64,000 nt of DNA from Vitreoscilla massiliensis (GCF_001457815.1 NZ_LN898217.1:124001-188000); one strand, 5' to 3'. Shown: positions 16,506-25,386, counted from the stretch's first letter. Made by a program: numbers and translations. The notes: a model not told the origin generated them from the sequence alone.

Positions 16506-17951
16506 TTACAATAATTGTTTCAATATGGCGACAGCGCTGTCCAATTGCGCTGTTGAGTAGCCACCAAAACCCAATAGCAAACCCGCTTGCTTTGCTGCAC
16601 CCACATACGTCGGTGACAAGGCGCGCAGTGCCAGTCCAAGTGGCAGTGCTTGTTCTACCAAGCTGACATCGTTTATCGATGGCGGCAACAGCGCCACCAT
16701 GTGCATGCCTTGGTCGCTGGGCAGCACTTGCAAAGCGGGAATCTCGGTGTGCAAGACGTGGCGCAAATGCGCTTGGCGCTGCGCATAGATTTTGCGGATG
16801 CGTCGGATGTGATTGTCAAAATGGCCGTGACACATGTATTCGGCCAACACATGTTGGTAAAAATCGGCAGTGCTGCGGCTGATGAGGGATTTGGCGCCGC
16901 GAAAAGCGGCGATTAAAGCATGCGGTACGACCACATAGCCCAAACGCAACGACGGTGCCAAGACCTTGCTGAACGTGCCTATGTAAATCACCTGTTGCGG
17001 ATTCAGGCCTTGCAGGGCGGGAAAAGGCAGGCCGTGATAGCGCAATTCACTGTCGTAATCGTCTTCCACTATCCAAGCCTGTTGTTGTCTGGCCCATTCC
17101 AATAAGGCCCAACGCCGTGACATGCTCAAAGGCATGCCCAATGGGTATTGGTGCGAAGGTGTGACAAACACTGCCTGTGCCTGTATGCCTGAGGCGCTCA
17201 GTTGCGGCACCATCATACCTTGCTCATCCACATCCACTGCATGGATGTGCGCTTGTCTGTCTTGTAATACCGCCAATAAACCCGGATAAACTGGGTTTTC
17301 TATCACCGCCGTGTCATGCGCTTGCAGCAAGACTTTGCTGGTCAAATACAGTGCTTGTTGGGCGCCTTCGGTGATGATGATTTGCTCCGCATCGCACACC
17401 ACGCCACGGGCTTGGCGCAAATACTGCACCAATTGTTCACGCAAACGCTGCTGCCCTTGGCTGGACTCATAACCTGTGGCGGCATACAGCGGCGACACGG
17501 CAATGCGTTTGCTCAGGCGTTGCCAATGCGCATCCAAACGCAATTGGTCTTGTGGTACGGCGATGGCAAAAGGCCGATGCGGCAGCGCCATGATGTGTTG
17601 TTGTGCCAACACCTGAGCGTGTGCTGGCACTGCACAGGTATGCGGCGGTTGCTTGGCTGGCGTTGCTAGGGGCAAGACCCCATGCAGCGGCAACTCGGCA
17701 CAGACACGGGTGGCCGAACCTGCTTGGGCATGCACATAACCTTCGGCGATTAACTGCTCATATACGCTAACAATGGTGGAGCGAGCCAAATTCAGCGTGC
17801 TGGCCAAATGGCGGCTGGAGGGCAGTGCATCGTTGGGTTGCAATTGTCCCGATGTGATGGCGCGGCGCAAACAGTCGCTTAAGGCCAGTACATTGTTTTT
17901 TGGCTGTTTTTTGAAGCTGGCCAAGGCCGGAATAAGGGTGGTTTTGGACAT
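16506..17951 (-). CDS. MocR/PdxR-family transcriptional regulator (GntR-aminotransferase fusion)
   Basis: The 481-residue protein has an N-terminal winged helix of the GntR type (LRRAITSGQLQPNDALPSSRHLASTLNLARSTIVSVYEQLIAEGYV, residues about 28-72) fused to a type I aminotransferase-like domain. The latter carries the PLP lysine loop YIGTFSKVLAPSLRLGYVV and VEDDYDSELRY. MocR regulators sense PLP or amino compounds and often control a divergent neighbour, here a PaiB-like gene 99 bases away. The shared spacer holds divergent promoters over paired CTGGTACT/AGTACTGG elements. Confidence 0.9.
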   Translation of the reverse strand: MSKTTLIPALASFKKQPKNNVLALSDCLRRAITSGQLQPNDALPSSRHLASTLNLARSTIVSVYEQLIAEGYVHAQAGSATRVCAELPLHGVLPLATPAKQPPHTCAVPAHAQVLAQQHIMALPHRPFAIAVPQDQLRLDAHWQRLSKRIAVSPLYAATGYESSQGQQRLREQLVQYLRQARGVVCDAEQIIITEGAQQALYLTSKVLLQAHDTAVIENPVYPGLLAVLQDRQAHIHAVDVDEQGMMVPQLSASGIQAQAVFVTPSHQYPLGMPLSMSRRWALLEWARQQQAWIVEDDYDSELRYHGLPFPALQGLNPQQVIYIGTFSKVLAPSLRLGYVVVPHALIAAFRGAKSLISRSTADFYQHVLAEYMCHGHFDNHIRRIRKIYAQRQAHLRHVLHTEIPALQVLPSDQGMHMVALLPPSINDVSLVEQALPLGLALRALSPTYVGAAKQAGLLLGFGGYSTAQLDSAVAILKQLL

Positions 17952-17976
17952 GGGCTTGCCTTAAGTGGTCTGCTTC

Positions 17977-18023
17977 ATTATGACCAAACTGGTACTTAAA
18001 AACAAACCAGTACTGGCTATACT
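17977..18023. promoter_or_regulatory. divergent promoters with MocR-type operator elements
   Basis: On the reverse strand TTGTTT (18005-18000) and CATAAT (17982-17977) are 17 bases apart and face the MocR gene. On the forward strand TATACT (18018-18023) could be the -10 of the paiB-like gene. Between them lie ACTGGTACTT (17988-17997) and ACCAGTACTGG (18006-18016), which share a CTGGTACT/AGTACTGG core. Their position over both promoters fits an operator; the assignment is inference. Confidence 0.5.
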
Positions 18024-18050
18024 GTCACAGTCTGTGATTTGGAGCTTGAT

Positions 18051-18680
18051 ATGCACTGTCCTAAAGTATTTGAAGAACACCGCGCCGAGATATTGTTGAC
18101 CTTGCTACAGCAATACCCATTGGCCACTGTCATCAGCCATGCCGATGCGGGCTTGGAAGTGAATCTGTTGCCGATGTTGTTGCAACAACGCGATGGCAAG
18201 GCGTATTTGCTGGGGCACATGGCCAAGAACAATGCGCAATTGCAGGCTTTGGCGCACAGTGACGAAGTCTTGTGGCTGTTTCAAGGCCCCAATGCCTATG
18301 TGTCGCCAGCGTGGTATCCGTCTAAGCAAGAGCATGGCAAAGTGGTGCCCACGTGGAATTACATCATGGTAGAAGTGCGGGGCAAGGTGCGCTTGTTTGA
18401 TGATGCGGAAGCGCTGTTGCAAGTGGTCCAAGCCTTGACGACAGAACATGAGCTCGGGCGAGCACAGCCTTGGCAGGTAAGCGATGCCCCAAGCGCCTAC
18501 ATCACCGCCCAATTGCGCGGCATCGTTGGCATAGAAGTGGAAATTACCAGCATGCGCGGTAAGTTCAAACTCAGCCAAAATCGCTCAGAGGAAGATCAAG
18601 CGGGTGTGTGCGCCGGTATGGCAGCCGAACAGCCAGCACATGGTATGTTGGCATGGATGCCGACGCGTGAGGCAGAGTAA
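18051..18680 (+). CDS. PaiB/HugZ-like FMN-binding protein
   Basis: The 209-residue product resembles the PaiB (FMN-binding negative transcriptional regulator) family in its central motifs: LLGHMAKNNAQ, FQGPNAYVSPAWYPSK, VPTWNYIMVEVRGKVRL, and the late IVGIEVEITSMRGKFKLSQNR. It has the split-barrel flavin fold. Family members were named for protease repression but many are likely pyridoxamine-phosphate-oxidase-like enzymes. The ATG at 18051 has GGAG six bases upstream. Divergence from a MocR regulator suggests control by PLP or a related ligand. Confidence 0.88.
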   Translation: MHCPKVFEEHRAEILLTLLQQYPLATVISHADAGLEVNLLPMLLQQRDGKAYLLGHMAKNNAQLQALAHSDEVLWLFQGPNAYVSPAWYPSKQEHGKVVPTWNYIMVEVRGKVRLFDDAEALLQVVQALTTEHELGRAQPWQVSDAPSAYITAQLRGIVGIEVEITSMRGKFKLSQNRSEEDQAGVCAGMAAEQPAHGMLAWMPTREAE

Positions 18681-18840
18681 GGATGGCGCAGTTGTGTGCG
18701 TTCTATTGCGGCATGGTATTGGCTACTTGCGGTTTTGTTATTGGATGTCACAGCCCAAGCACAGACAGCATGAGTATCGAGATAGGTTTGTGCTTCCGAT
18801 TTATACAGAATGGGATGAGGTGAACAGAGCACACAATAGA

Positions 18841-18890
18841 TAAATAAGCGGCCTGTAAATGTACAAAAGTATTTACAGGCCGCTTATTTA
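18841..18890. terminator. long inverted DUS pair, bidirectional terminator
   Basis: A 20-base perfect stem (18841-18860 with 18871-18890) contains a complete DUS in each arm and a 10-base loop. It separates the convergent paiB-like and HAD genes. The 160 bases between the paiB-like stop and the hairpin show no gene. Confidence 0.9.
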
Positions 18891-18898
18891 TGTCGTTA

Positions 18899-19510
18899 TT
18901 AGCAAGACACACCCAAATAGCGCAATTGCTGCGCCACGCTGTCTGCTTGTTGAAAGTGAATACTGTGTATGCCCAAAGCTGCCGCCGCTTCAATATTGGG
19001 CAGATGGTCATCAATGAACACGGTTTCATCAGCCTGCAGATGATGTTGTTGCAACACATATTGAAAAACCGCAGGATGGGGTTTGGTCATGCCTGTTTCA
19101 GCCGAAACCACCACTGCTTGAAACCAGTGCCAAAAATCGTATTGTTGGAGCAAATACACCATGATTTCACGCACATTGTCGGTTAAGGCATATATTCTGT
19201 AACCTGCTTGCGCCAGTTGCGCCACCAATTCCTGGCTTTGGTAAATGGGAATTTGTGTGGTCTTGATGTAATAAAACAAGCGTGCGGTGATTTCGGGGCT
19301 TAAGCTGTACAGCGCTTGGTATTGTTGTTGTGCCGCAGCTTCGCTGATGAGGCCTTGATTGAGTTGTTGCCATATTTCATGCTGGAAAATTTTCTGTATC
19401 CATGCCTCGGTTTGACTTGGATCGGCAAACGTCAGGTTGATGATTTCACTGGGCGACCATCTGACCAAAACATTGCCCACATCAAAAATAAGATTGCGTA
19501 TGCTGGTCAT
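18899..19510 (-). CDS. HAD-superfamily hydrolase (YihX-like, subfamily IA)
   Basis: The 203-residue protein has the HAD motif I near its start (NLIFDVGNVLVRWSP, nucleophile and acid D13/V variant as in YihX-type proteins), motif II YALTDN, motif III lysine in ETGMTKPHPAVFQYVL, and motif IV VFIDDHLPNIEAA. YihX dephosphorylates alpha-D-glucose 1-phosphate; substrate here is not determined. The ATG at 19510 is chosen over an upstream TTG (19522). It is expressed toward the shared DUS terminator at 18841. Confidence 0.87.
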   Translation of the reverse strand: MTSIRNLIFDVGNVLVRWSPSEIINLTFADPSQTEAWIQKIFQHEIWQQLNQGLISEAAAQQQYQALYSLSPEITARLFYYIKTTQIPIYQSQELVAQLAQAGYRIYALTDNVREIMVYLLQQYDFWHWFQAVVVSAETGMTKPHPAVFQYVLQQHHLQADETVFIDDHLPNIEAAAALGIHSIHFQQADSVAQQLRYLGVSC

Positions 19511-19577
19511 GGTGGCTTTCAATATAGTAGATAGAAGTCATCATGGCATGGAGGTTTGCGCATTGCAACAGACAAAA

Positions 19578-19607
19578 AAGCGGCCTGTAAACATTTACAG
19601 GTCGCTT
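19578..19607. terminator. inverted DUS pair with one mutated arm
   Basis: AAGCGGCCTGTAAA (19578-19591) faces TTTACAGGTCGCTT (19594-19607), a single-base variant. The poly-A upstream becomes a T run on the reverse strand, so it likely terminates the livJ-like gene. Confidence 0.8.
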
Positions 19608-19626
19608 ATTAACTTAAGTTTGTGAC

Positions 19627-20823
19627 TTATTGAGCCACTTCCCATTTGCCACCTTTGATGGTGTAAATGGTCACCACACCGTCTTTCAAGTCACCGTTTT
19701 CGGTGAAGGCGATTTTACCGGTGATGCCGTCATATTGGCTGGCAGCCAATTCAGGCAAGTATTTCGCAGGGTCGTTAGATTGGGCTTTTTTCATTGCCGC
19801 AATCACGACATTGGTTGCGTCATATGCGTATGGAGAGTAAGCCACCACTTCGCCACCAAAGGCTTTTTTGTATTTCTCAGCAAATGCGGCACGACCTGGC
19901 ATCTTGTCATCAGCGACAGAAGCGGTAGAAGCAAATGCACCGTCAGCAGCATCGCCGGCCAAAGTTGGGAAGTTGCTGGTTTTCAAACCATCCGCACCCA
20001 TGTATTTGGCTTTCACGCCTTGCTTACGCAATTCTTTCAACAATGGCGCGCCTTGTGGGTCCATGCCACCGTAGAAAATCAAATCAGGCGCAGCGCCTTT
20101 CATGGCAGTCACAATCGCGCCAAACTCGGTCGCGCTGGTGCTGGTAAATTCAGTAGCAACTTTTTTCGCGCCAGCGGCTTCAGCAGCGGCGGCGAAGTCA
20201 TTGGCCAAGCCTTCACCGTAAGCAGTTTTGTCGTGTATCACGGCAAAGGTTTTCGCACCTAAGGTTTTCACGGCGTAAGCACCCAAAGCATCGCCTTGTT
20301 GCTTGTCATTAGAAATCACACGGAACACGCCTTTAAAGCCTTGTTGGGTGAATTTCGGGCCGGTTACAGAGTAAGCAACCATAGGAATGTTGTGGTCGTT
20401 GTAGACGATAGACGCTGGCAAAGACGCACCTGTTACCAAGTGACCAATCACCGCGCTGACTTTGGCATCCACAAAACGGTCAGCCACTTGTGCTGCGGTT
20501 TTAGGGTCGGCCATGTCGTCTTCAGACATCAATTCAAATTTAACTTTTTGACCGTTCCAAGTTAAGTTTTCAGCATTGGCTTCATCAACAGCCAATTTCA
20601 CACCGTTGGCAGCGTCTTTACCCCATTCGGCAAACGCACCAGTCAATGGGTTGGCAGTACCCAATTTCACCACCAATTCGCCGCCAGCTGGAGCGGTAGC
20701 GTTGCTCGCACCTGCTGGTGCAGCAGAAGCTGTTTTGTTTTCAGGAGCGCCGCCACCTTGGTTACACGCAGCCAACAACATGGCTGTGGCTACGGCAAAA
20801 CCCATTTTACGTAAAGTCAACAT
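19627..20823 (-). CDS. LivJ-like branched-chain amino acid ABC transporter substrate-binding lipoprotein
   Basis: This 398-residue periplasmic binding protein begins with a lipoprotein signal (lipobox LAAC, then a Gly/Ala/Pro-rich linker to about residue 45). The type I binding fold follows: VVKLGTANPLTGAFAEWGKDAANGVKLAVDEAN, VSAVIGHLVTGASLPAS, TFAVIHDKTAYGEGLANDF and DLIFYGGMDPQGAPLL are characteristic of LivJ/LivK. A lipidated form is unusual for the Gram-negative periplasmic family. The permease and ATPase genes (livHMGF) are not in this window, so it is an orphan here. The ATG at 20823 follows AGGA. Confidence 0.9.
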   Translation of the reverse strand: MLTLRKMGFAVATAMLLAACNQGGGAPENKTASAAPAGASNATAPAGGELVVKLGTANPLTGAFAEWGKDAANGVKLAVDEANAENLTWNGQKVKFELMSEDDMADPKTAAQVADRFVDAKVSAVIGHLVTGASLPASIVYNDHNIPMVAYSVTGPKFTQQGFKGVFRVISNDKQQGDALGAYAVKTLGAKTFAVIHDKTAYGEGLANDFAAAAEAAGAKKVATEFTSTSATEFGAIVTAMKGAAPDLIFYGGMDPQGAPLLKELRKQGVKAKYMGADGLKTSNFPTLAGDAADGAFASTASVADDKMPGRAAFAEKYKKAFGGEVVAYSPYAYDATNVVIAAMKKAQSNDPAKYLPELAASQYDGITGKIAFTENGDLKDGVVTIYTIKGGKWEVAQ

Positions 20824-21394
20824 AGTCAATCCTAACCTAATCCAATGATAAAGAATTGTGCCTGTAGCCGAGAATCAGTCACCCGTCTGGGAGTGTGTGC
20901 TGAAGCTGCAAAACAGTACAAATCGAACGCACTCTGCGGTGCATATCGTTAAGAATTGTTGCGGTTTTTAGATAAGGCGTCAAGTACAGGCCGGTGTTTG
21001 GGCACGAAAGTAGCGACCTGTCAGCATTTCTGACACGATTCTGTCATATCTTCTTTATAAATAAACGGTTAATATAGAAAATTGCAAAAAGGCATATTTT
21101 ATTAGAATAATCATCTTGTATAAATGTGCAGAAATCATCGCGCAGCCATCTGGTGATATTGGTCTGTATCGAGCTAAGAAGGCTGTGGAGGTTGGATTTT
21201 TTCAGCCAGTACACACAAGGAAAGTACAGTATGCAGGCGGTATGGGTTACAGTTAAGAATGAGTATTGTTTAAAATTTAATGTCATTAATTATTAAATTA
21301 TTGGCAATAAATACCGATTATGAGTCGACTGTCTGGAGGTGGAAAGTTGCGAAATTTCCCGTTTACAGCACAGAAATAAATATTTTGTGGCGTT
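20824..21394. other. 571-base intergenic region, AT-rich in its second half
   Basis: It lies upstream of the livJ-like gene and downstream of the reverse-strand gene at 21395. The half nearest 21394 is markedly A+T-rich compared with the flanks. Only short open frames without ribosome-binding sites are present. No DUS, tRNA or clear terminator was seen. It presumably holds the livJ promoter and a long leader. Confidence 0.5.
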
Positions 21395-21868
21395 TTAAAA
21401 TTGCTGCACAAATTGTGTGTTTGAGGCGGTATCTGCGGCATAGGGCAAGGCCAAAAAGGCAAATAAGGCATCGAAATCGGTAAAGCCGATGATGTTGCCC
21501 AAGTGCACAATCTCAGCATCGTCTTCTGCCAGTTCGGCGATGCGCAGCATTAAATCGGCCAAATATTGGCGCCAAGAGGCGAATGTGTGTAAGGGTTGCT
21601 GCGGCAATTCGATGCTGTATCGATACAGTGCCCCTGTGTGCGGGTGCAGCAAGATGGCGGTATCGAAACTGCCCTCATCCAAAATCGGTATCAACACATT
21701 GTTGGTGTATTGGACTTGGATTTCGGGGGTGATGAAAAACACTTCAGGCGGCCTGAAATACAGCTCCATCATGTCAGGCAGGGTTTCTTGCTGATAGCAT
21801 TGCAAGAAAATTGGGGCGAGATGTAGCGATGCCAGTGCGGTGTAACATTGTTCACGGGTCACTGGCAT
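21395..21868 (-). CDS. hypothetical protein, downstream of DUF3579-GNAT gene
   Basis: The 157-residue acidic protein is not recognised. It contains an aromatic-rich central segment (MMELYFRPPEVFFITPEIQV, then VLIPILDEGSFDTAILLHPHTGALYRYSI) and a hydrophobic acidic C-terminal half ending VQQF. The layout is somewhat like SMI1/KNR4 (SUKH) proteins, which is only a guess. The ATG at 21868 has AAGGA seven bases upstream. It starts 10 bases after the stop of the DUF3579-GNAT gene, so the two are almost certainly one transcript. Confidence 0.65.
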   Translation of the reverse strand: MPVTREQCYTALASLHLAPIFLQCYQQETLPDMMELYFRPPEVFFITPEIQVQYTNNVLIPILDEGSFDTAILLHPHTGALYRYSIELPQQPLHTFASWRQYLADLMLRIAELAEDDAEIVHLGNIIGFTDFDALFAFLALPYAADTASNTQFVQQF

Positions 21869-21878
21869 GATGTCATCC

Positions 21879-22685
21879 TTACAGGTTGCGACGGAAGTGG
21901 TGGCTGGCGATGAAGAAGTCTTTGTTGTAACACAGACTGTGCATGGCGCTGCGTTCAGGCGATACATTGGCATTCAAGTGAATCTCGGTGCAGCCGAGTT
22001 TGCGCGCTTCTACCGTTACTGCATCCATCAAGGCATTGGCATAACCACGGCGGCGGAATGTTTGCTGAGTGACGATGTCATCAATGTAAATGTAGCGACC
22101 CCAAACCAAGTTGTGAGTCAAACGGAAACCGCACACGGCCACGGCTTCTTTTTGCTCAGGCACAAACACCGCAAACAAACGGTAGCCCGCGCCGCGTTGG
22201 ATGTTGTCGACTTGGTTGGTATACGATTGCGCGGTTAACAAGCTAGGGCGCAATTCCTTCATCACATCGAAGGTCAAATCGGTATCGGGTGGCAACACTT
22301 CTTTGATGGTGTAAGCCGGTTGTACCGGTTTGGGTGCGGCAGTAGGTGCAGGAGTCGCCACCGGTGCGGCTTGGGGCGCGGTTTCAATCACCGATTCGGC
22401 TTCGCCCATTTCCTTACAATCGACCAAACGCAAATCATTGTCTTGGGCGAAGTCCATCAAGAATTGGAACATTTCCGGATGCAATTCTGCCAATTTCTTG
22501 TCCACGGCCACACAGTTGACATTGTCCACGCTCAAAGGGCGCACATATTGGTGATAGGACAAGCGGCCTGTATTGAATGAAGACAAGATACCGGATAAAC
22601 GTTCAGACCAGTCGCTGGGACGGAAGCGTTTGCCTTTGGTGGTGATGCCTTGAATCAGAATTTCATACGGATTACATACTTGCAT
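21879..22685 (-). CDS. DUF3579 domain-GNAT acetyltransferase fusion
   Basis: The 268-residue product has two parts. Residues about 1-90 (YEILIQGITTKGKRFRPSDWSERLSGILSSF, RPLSVDNVNCVAVDKKL) match DUF3579. After an Ala/Pro linker (about 102-125), residues 126-268 form a GNAT domain with YIDDIVTQQTFRRRGYANALMDAV, the acetyl-CoA binding loop. The family of betaproteobacterial DUF3579 proteins is otherwise a short stand-alone domain. The acetyl acceptor is unknown. A DUS word lies at 22561-22572. It is the first gene of a two-gene operon with 21395. Confidence 0.82.
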   Translation of the reverse strand: MQVCNPYEILIQGITTKGKRFRPSDWSERLSGILSSFNTGRLSYHQYVRPLSVDNVNCVAVDKKLAELHPEMFQFLMDFAQDNDLRLVDCKEMGEAESVIETAPQAAPVATPAPTAAPKPVQPAYTIKEVLPPDTDLTFDVMKELRPSLLTAQSYTNQVDNIQRGAGYRLFAVFVPEQKEAVAVCGFRLTHNLVWGRYIYIDDIVTQQTFRRRGYANALMDAVTVEARKLGCTEIHLNANVSPERSAMHSLCYNKDFFIASHHFRRNL

Positions 22686-23012
22686 AAGATTCGCTCTTTC
22701 AGGACGCGCAGACAGCGTGGGTGATTAGAATGAGCGCTATTATAACGCACTGTGGCACAGCTTAGTATCCAACTGCTGCGCCCAACAGGGGTTTTCGCGA
22801 CACTTGCGTCCGATAGGCGGAACATCGGGTGGTAAATGACTGTAAAGAGCGCTGTTTGCGGACGAATGTCACTATTGGTCTGTTCATCTTAGCTATCTTA
22901 CTCGGGTTCTAAACAGGTCACAGAAGCAATGCTTGTTAGCCGAGTCTGGAGTGGTTTTCATACCATGATGAATGCGGTACAGCATCATGTGTTATTGATG
23001 TGCAAGAATGAA
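22686..23012. other. intergenic region without gene
   Basis: About 330 bases between the start of the DUF3579-GNAT gene and the DUS hairpin that ends dinG. No open frame with a ribosome-binding site, no RNA gene and no clear inverted repeat was seen. It must contain the promoter of the reverse-strand operon. Confidence 0.5.
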
Positions 23013-23015
23013 ATA

Positions 23016-23055
23016 AAGCGGCCTGTAAACCCTATTGAAGGTTTACAGGCCGCTT
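23016..23055. terminator. inverted DUS pair downstream of dinG
   Basis: AAGCGGCCTGTAAAC (23016-23030) pairs perfectly with 23041-23055 over a 10-base loop. On the reverse strand the hairpin follows dinG by about 30 bases and is trailed by TTTATTTCA. Confidence 0.85.
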
Positions 23056-23087
23056 ATTTAGTATTGAATGCGTAATGTGATGAAGAT

Positions 23088-25220
23088 TTAGATGCGTTTA
23101 AACGGTGGCAGCGCCGCCAGCATTTTTTTGCCATAACTGGCCGAGGTCAAACGGCTGTCGAGTATGGTCACGCGCCCCATGTCGCTTTCGGTGCGTATCA
23201 AGCGCCCCACTGCTTGTATCAGCTTGATGCTGGCTTCGGGCACGGTGATTTCCATAAACGGGTTGCCGCCTTGGTCGGAAATCCAATCGCTGAGTGTTTT
23301 GTCGATGGGATTGTCGGGCATGGCAAACGGCAGCTTGGCAATGATGACGTGCATGCAGGCAAAGCCGGGCAAGTCCAAGCCTTCGGCAAAACTGTCCAAA
23401 CCAAAAATAATGCTGACTTGGTTGGCCTGAATTTTTTGCAAATGTTGTTCCAACAAGGCCGCTTTGGGCATGTCGCCTTGCACCAATAAGGCATCCAAAT
23501 ACTCAGTCGGCAGGCGCAGCGCCACTTCTTGCATTTGCTTGCGCGACGAGAACAACACCAGCGTGCCTATGCCTTGTCTGAGGTCTATCAATTGGGGCAA
23601 CCATTCAGCTATCATCATGGTGTGGCCGTTGGCGTCTTTGGGGCTGACCGGCAGGCGTGGCAAATACAATTCGCCTTGGGTGCCAAAATCAAATGGCGAT
23701 TCCAAAGCCAATGTGGTGGTGTCGGGCAACCATTGCAAACCGGTTTGGCGCAGCAATAAATCAAAACTGCCCAAGCTTTGCAAAGTGGCCGAGGTCAATA
23801 CCGCACCGGCAGCACGGCGCCACAAACGGCTGGCGAGCAGGCCAGCGCTGGAAACGGGCGAGGCGCAAAACAGATAATCAATTTTGCCTTGGCGTTTGGC
23901 CACGATCCATTTGGCCAGTGGCGGCTCTTTGTCGTGCGGCACGGTTGCCATCAAGTCCCACACCGCATTGATTTTCTCGGCCATGGCGATGGCCATGCCC
24001 AATTCGCTGTTGGTGGTGTCGATGACCATGGTGTCGCTGTCTTTGCTGCGCCGCTGCGCCGCCAAAGCATCGTTCAAACCGTACAAATGTTTCAACACCA
24101 TGCGCGCGCTGATGGCGCAGTTGTCGACCAAGCCTTCCAAACCTTCGGGAATGAGACCTTTGTCCCACAGCCACAGCGGATCGCTGCCGGAAGAATTCGG
24201 CGCCAATTCGTCGGCTTGTTGCACTTGCCACATCCACTCGCTTAAGTGTTCAAGCAGGGCGGTGGCGGCTTCATCGGCCAAATTGGCGATTTCGGCCTTG
24301 TCGGCCAAGGCGGCCACTTTGCCGGTTAAGGCGGGCAAGCGTTCCAAGAAGGTTTGCGCTTGACTCAAGCTGTGCTCGGCGGCGAATTGGTTGACCGCTT
24401 TTTTGGCCAAGTGGTGCGCCTCGTCTATGCAGTAAAACGCGTTTTCAGGCGCAGGCAAAATCACGCCGCCGCCCATGGAAATGTCTGCCAACAGCAAATC
24501 GTGGTTGGCCACCACCACATCAACGGTTTCGAGCACATCGCGCGCCAAGTAAAACGGACATTCAGGCCGGTTTGGACAGCCTTGTTTGAGGCAACCATGT
24601 CTGTCGTTGGTGATGCGTTGCCACAAACCATCGTCGATGTTTTCCGGCCAAGTGTCGCGGTCGCCATTGAAACGGCGCGAGGTAAACGCATCAGCAAGCG
24701 CATGCAGTGTATCGAGTTCGGCCTGTTTGGGTTTGTGGTCCCACAACGCGGCGGCGCTGTTGTCTTCCAGTCCCAACGAGGTTTGCGCATTCATATTGGT
24801 CAATTGGTACAGGCGGTACGGGCACAAATAGCGACCGCGGCCTTTGGCCAAGGCAAAGCTCAATTCCAAGCCGCTTTTTTCCACCACAAACGGCAAATCG
24901 CGGTTGACCAATTGTTCTTGCAAGGCGATGGTGGCACTGGTGACGATGAGTTTTTTCTCACGCGTTTGCGCCATGATGCCGCCAGCGAGCAAATAGGCCA
25001 AGCTCTTGCCCACGCCTGTTGGCCCTTCGATAACGGCGATGCTTTCGCCATTGCGCTCGATTTCCTCGTCTTCACTGCTGCGGGTTTTGCTGCGGCTGAA
25101 GGCATTGGCGATTGCTGCCAACATTTCCCGTTGCGCGGCGCGCGGGCGGAAATTGGGCAGATTTTGGGCAATGTTTTTGTAATGGTCGGAAATGGCGTTT
25201 TTTTCGAGGTCGGTGAGCAT
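23088..25220 (-). CDS. dinG: ATP-dependent DNA helicase DinG
   Basis: DinG is an iron-sulfur 5'-3' helicase that resolves R-loops and G-quadruplexes. The product of 710 residues has FRPRAAQREMLAAIANAF, Walker A IEGPTGVGKSLAYLL, the Fe-S cysteine set (YLCPYR, then CLKQGCPNRPECPFY), the DEAH box YCIDEAHHLAKKA, and motif VI region LIQAVGRLIRTESD. The start at ATG 25220 removes a non-conserved 43-residue upstream extension. No strong SD is visible. It is divergent from the DUF488 gene. Confidence 0.95.
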   Translation of the reverse strand: MLTDLEKNAISDHYKNIAQNLPNFRPRAAQREMLAAIANAFSRSKTRSSEDEEIERNGESIAVIEGPTGVGKSLAYLLAGGIMAQTREKKLIVTSATIALQEQLVNRDLPFVVEKSGLELSFALAKGRGRYLCPYRLYQLTNMNAQTSLGLEDNSAAALWDHKPKQAELDTLHALADAFTSRRFNGDRDTWPENIDDGLWQRITNDRHGCLKQGCPNRPECPFYLARDVLETVDVVVANHDLLLADISMGGGVILPAPENAFYCIDEAHHLAKKAVNQFAAEHSLSQAQTFLERLPALTGKVAALADKAEIANLADEAATALLEHLSEWMWQVQQADELAPNSSGSDPLWLWDKGLIPEGLEGLVDNCAISARMVLKHLYGLNDALAAQRRSKDSDTMVIDTTNSELGMAIAMAEKINAVWDLMATVPHDKEPPLAKWIVAKRQGKIDYLFCASPVSSAGLLASRLWRRAAGAVLTSATLQSLGSFDLLLRQTGLQWLPDTTTLALESPFDFGTQGELYLPRLPVSPKDANGHTMMIAEWLPQLIDLRQGIGTLVLFSSRKQMQEVALRLPTEYLDALLVQGDMPKAALLEQHLQKIQANQVSIIFGLDSFAEGLDLPGFACMHVIIAKLPFAMPDNPIDKTLSDWISDQGGNPFMEITVPEASIKLIQAVGRLIRTESDMGRVTILDSRLTSASYGKKMLAALPPFKRI

Positions 25221-25352
25221 GGCCACGCACTGGGATGGAGGAAACAGCGCCCAGTATAAAGCTTTCTGAAACAGAAGCCTATGCTTGTGGCACAGATGCG
25301 CTTGATTTGTGTAACCAATGTGCATCTGCCACTGGGTTTGTGTGGTCATGGC

Positions 25353-25386
25353 TTTACAGACCGCTTAAGTGGCCATGCGGCCTGTA
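25353..25386. repeat. degenerate inverted DUS pair in the dinG/DUF488 spacer
   Basis: TTTACAGACCGCTT (one mismatch to the DUS complement) is followed at 25375 by an exact ATGCGGCCTGTA. The pair lies about 90 bases before the DUF488 start codon, in a promoter region rather than at a gene end. Confidence 0.6.

Noticed and set aside
18604..18843. A 79-codon forward open frame at the end of the paiB-like gene
   Set aside because: Overlaps the paiB-like frame and the spacer; no ribosome-binding site and no homology pattern.
21044..21286. An 80-codon reverse open frame in the AT-rich spacer
   Set aside because: Composition follows the AT-rich background, there is no ribosome-binding site, and the translation has no recognisable motif.
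24354..25259. A 301-codon forward open frame opposite dinG
   Set aside because: dinG is unmistakable on the reverse strand and the forward translation has no recognisable domain.
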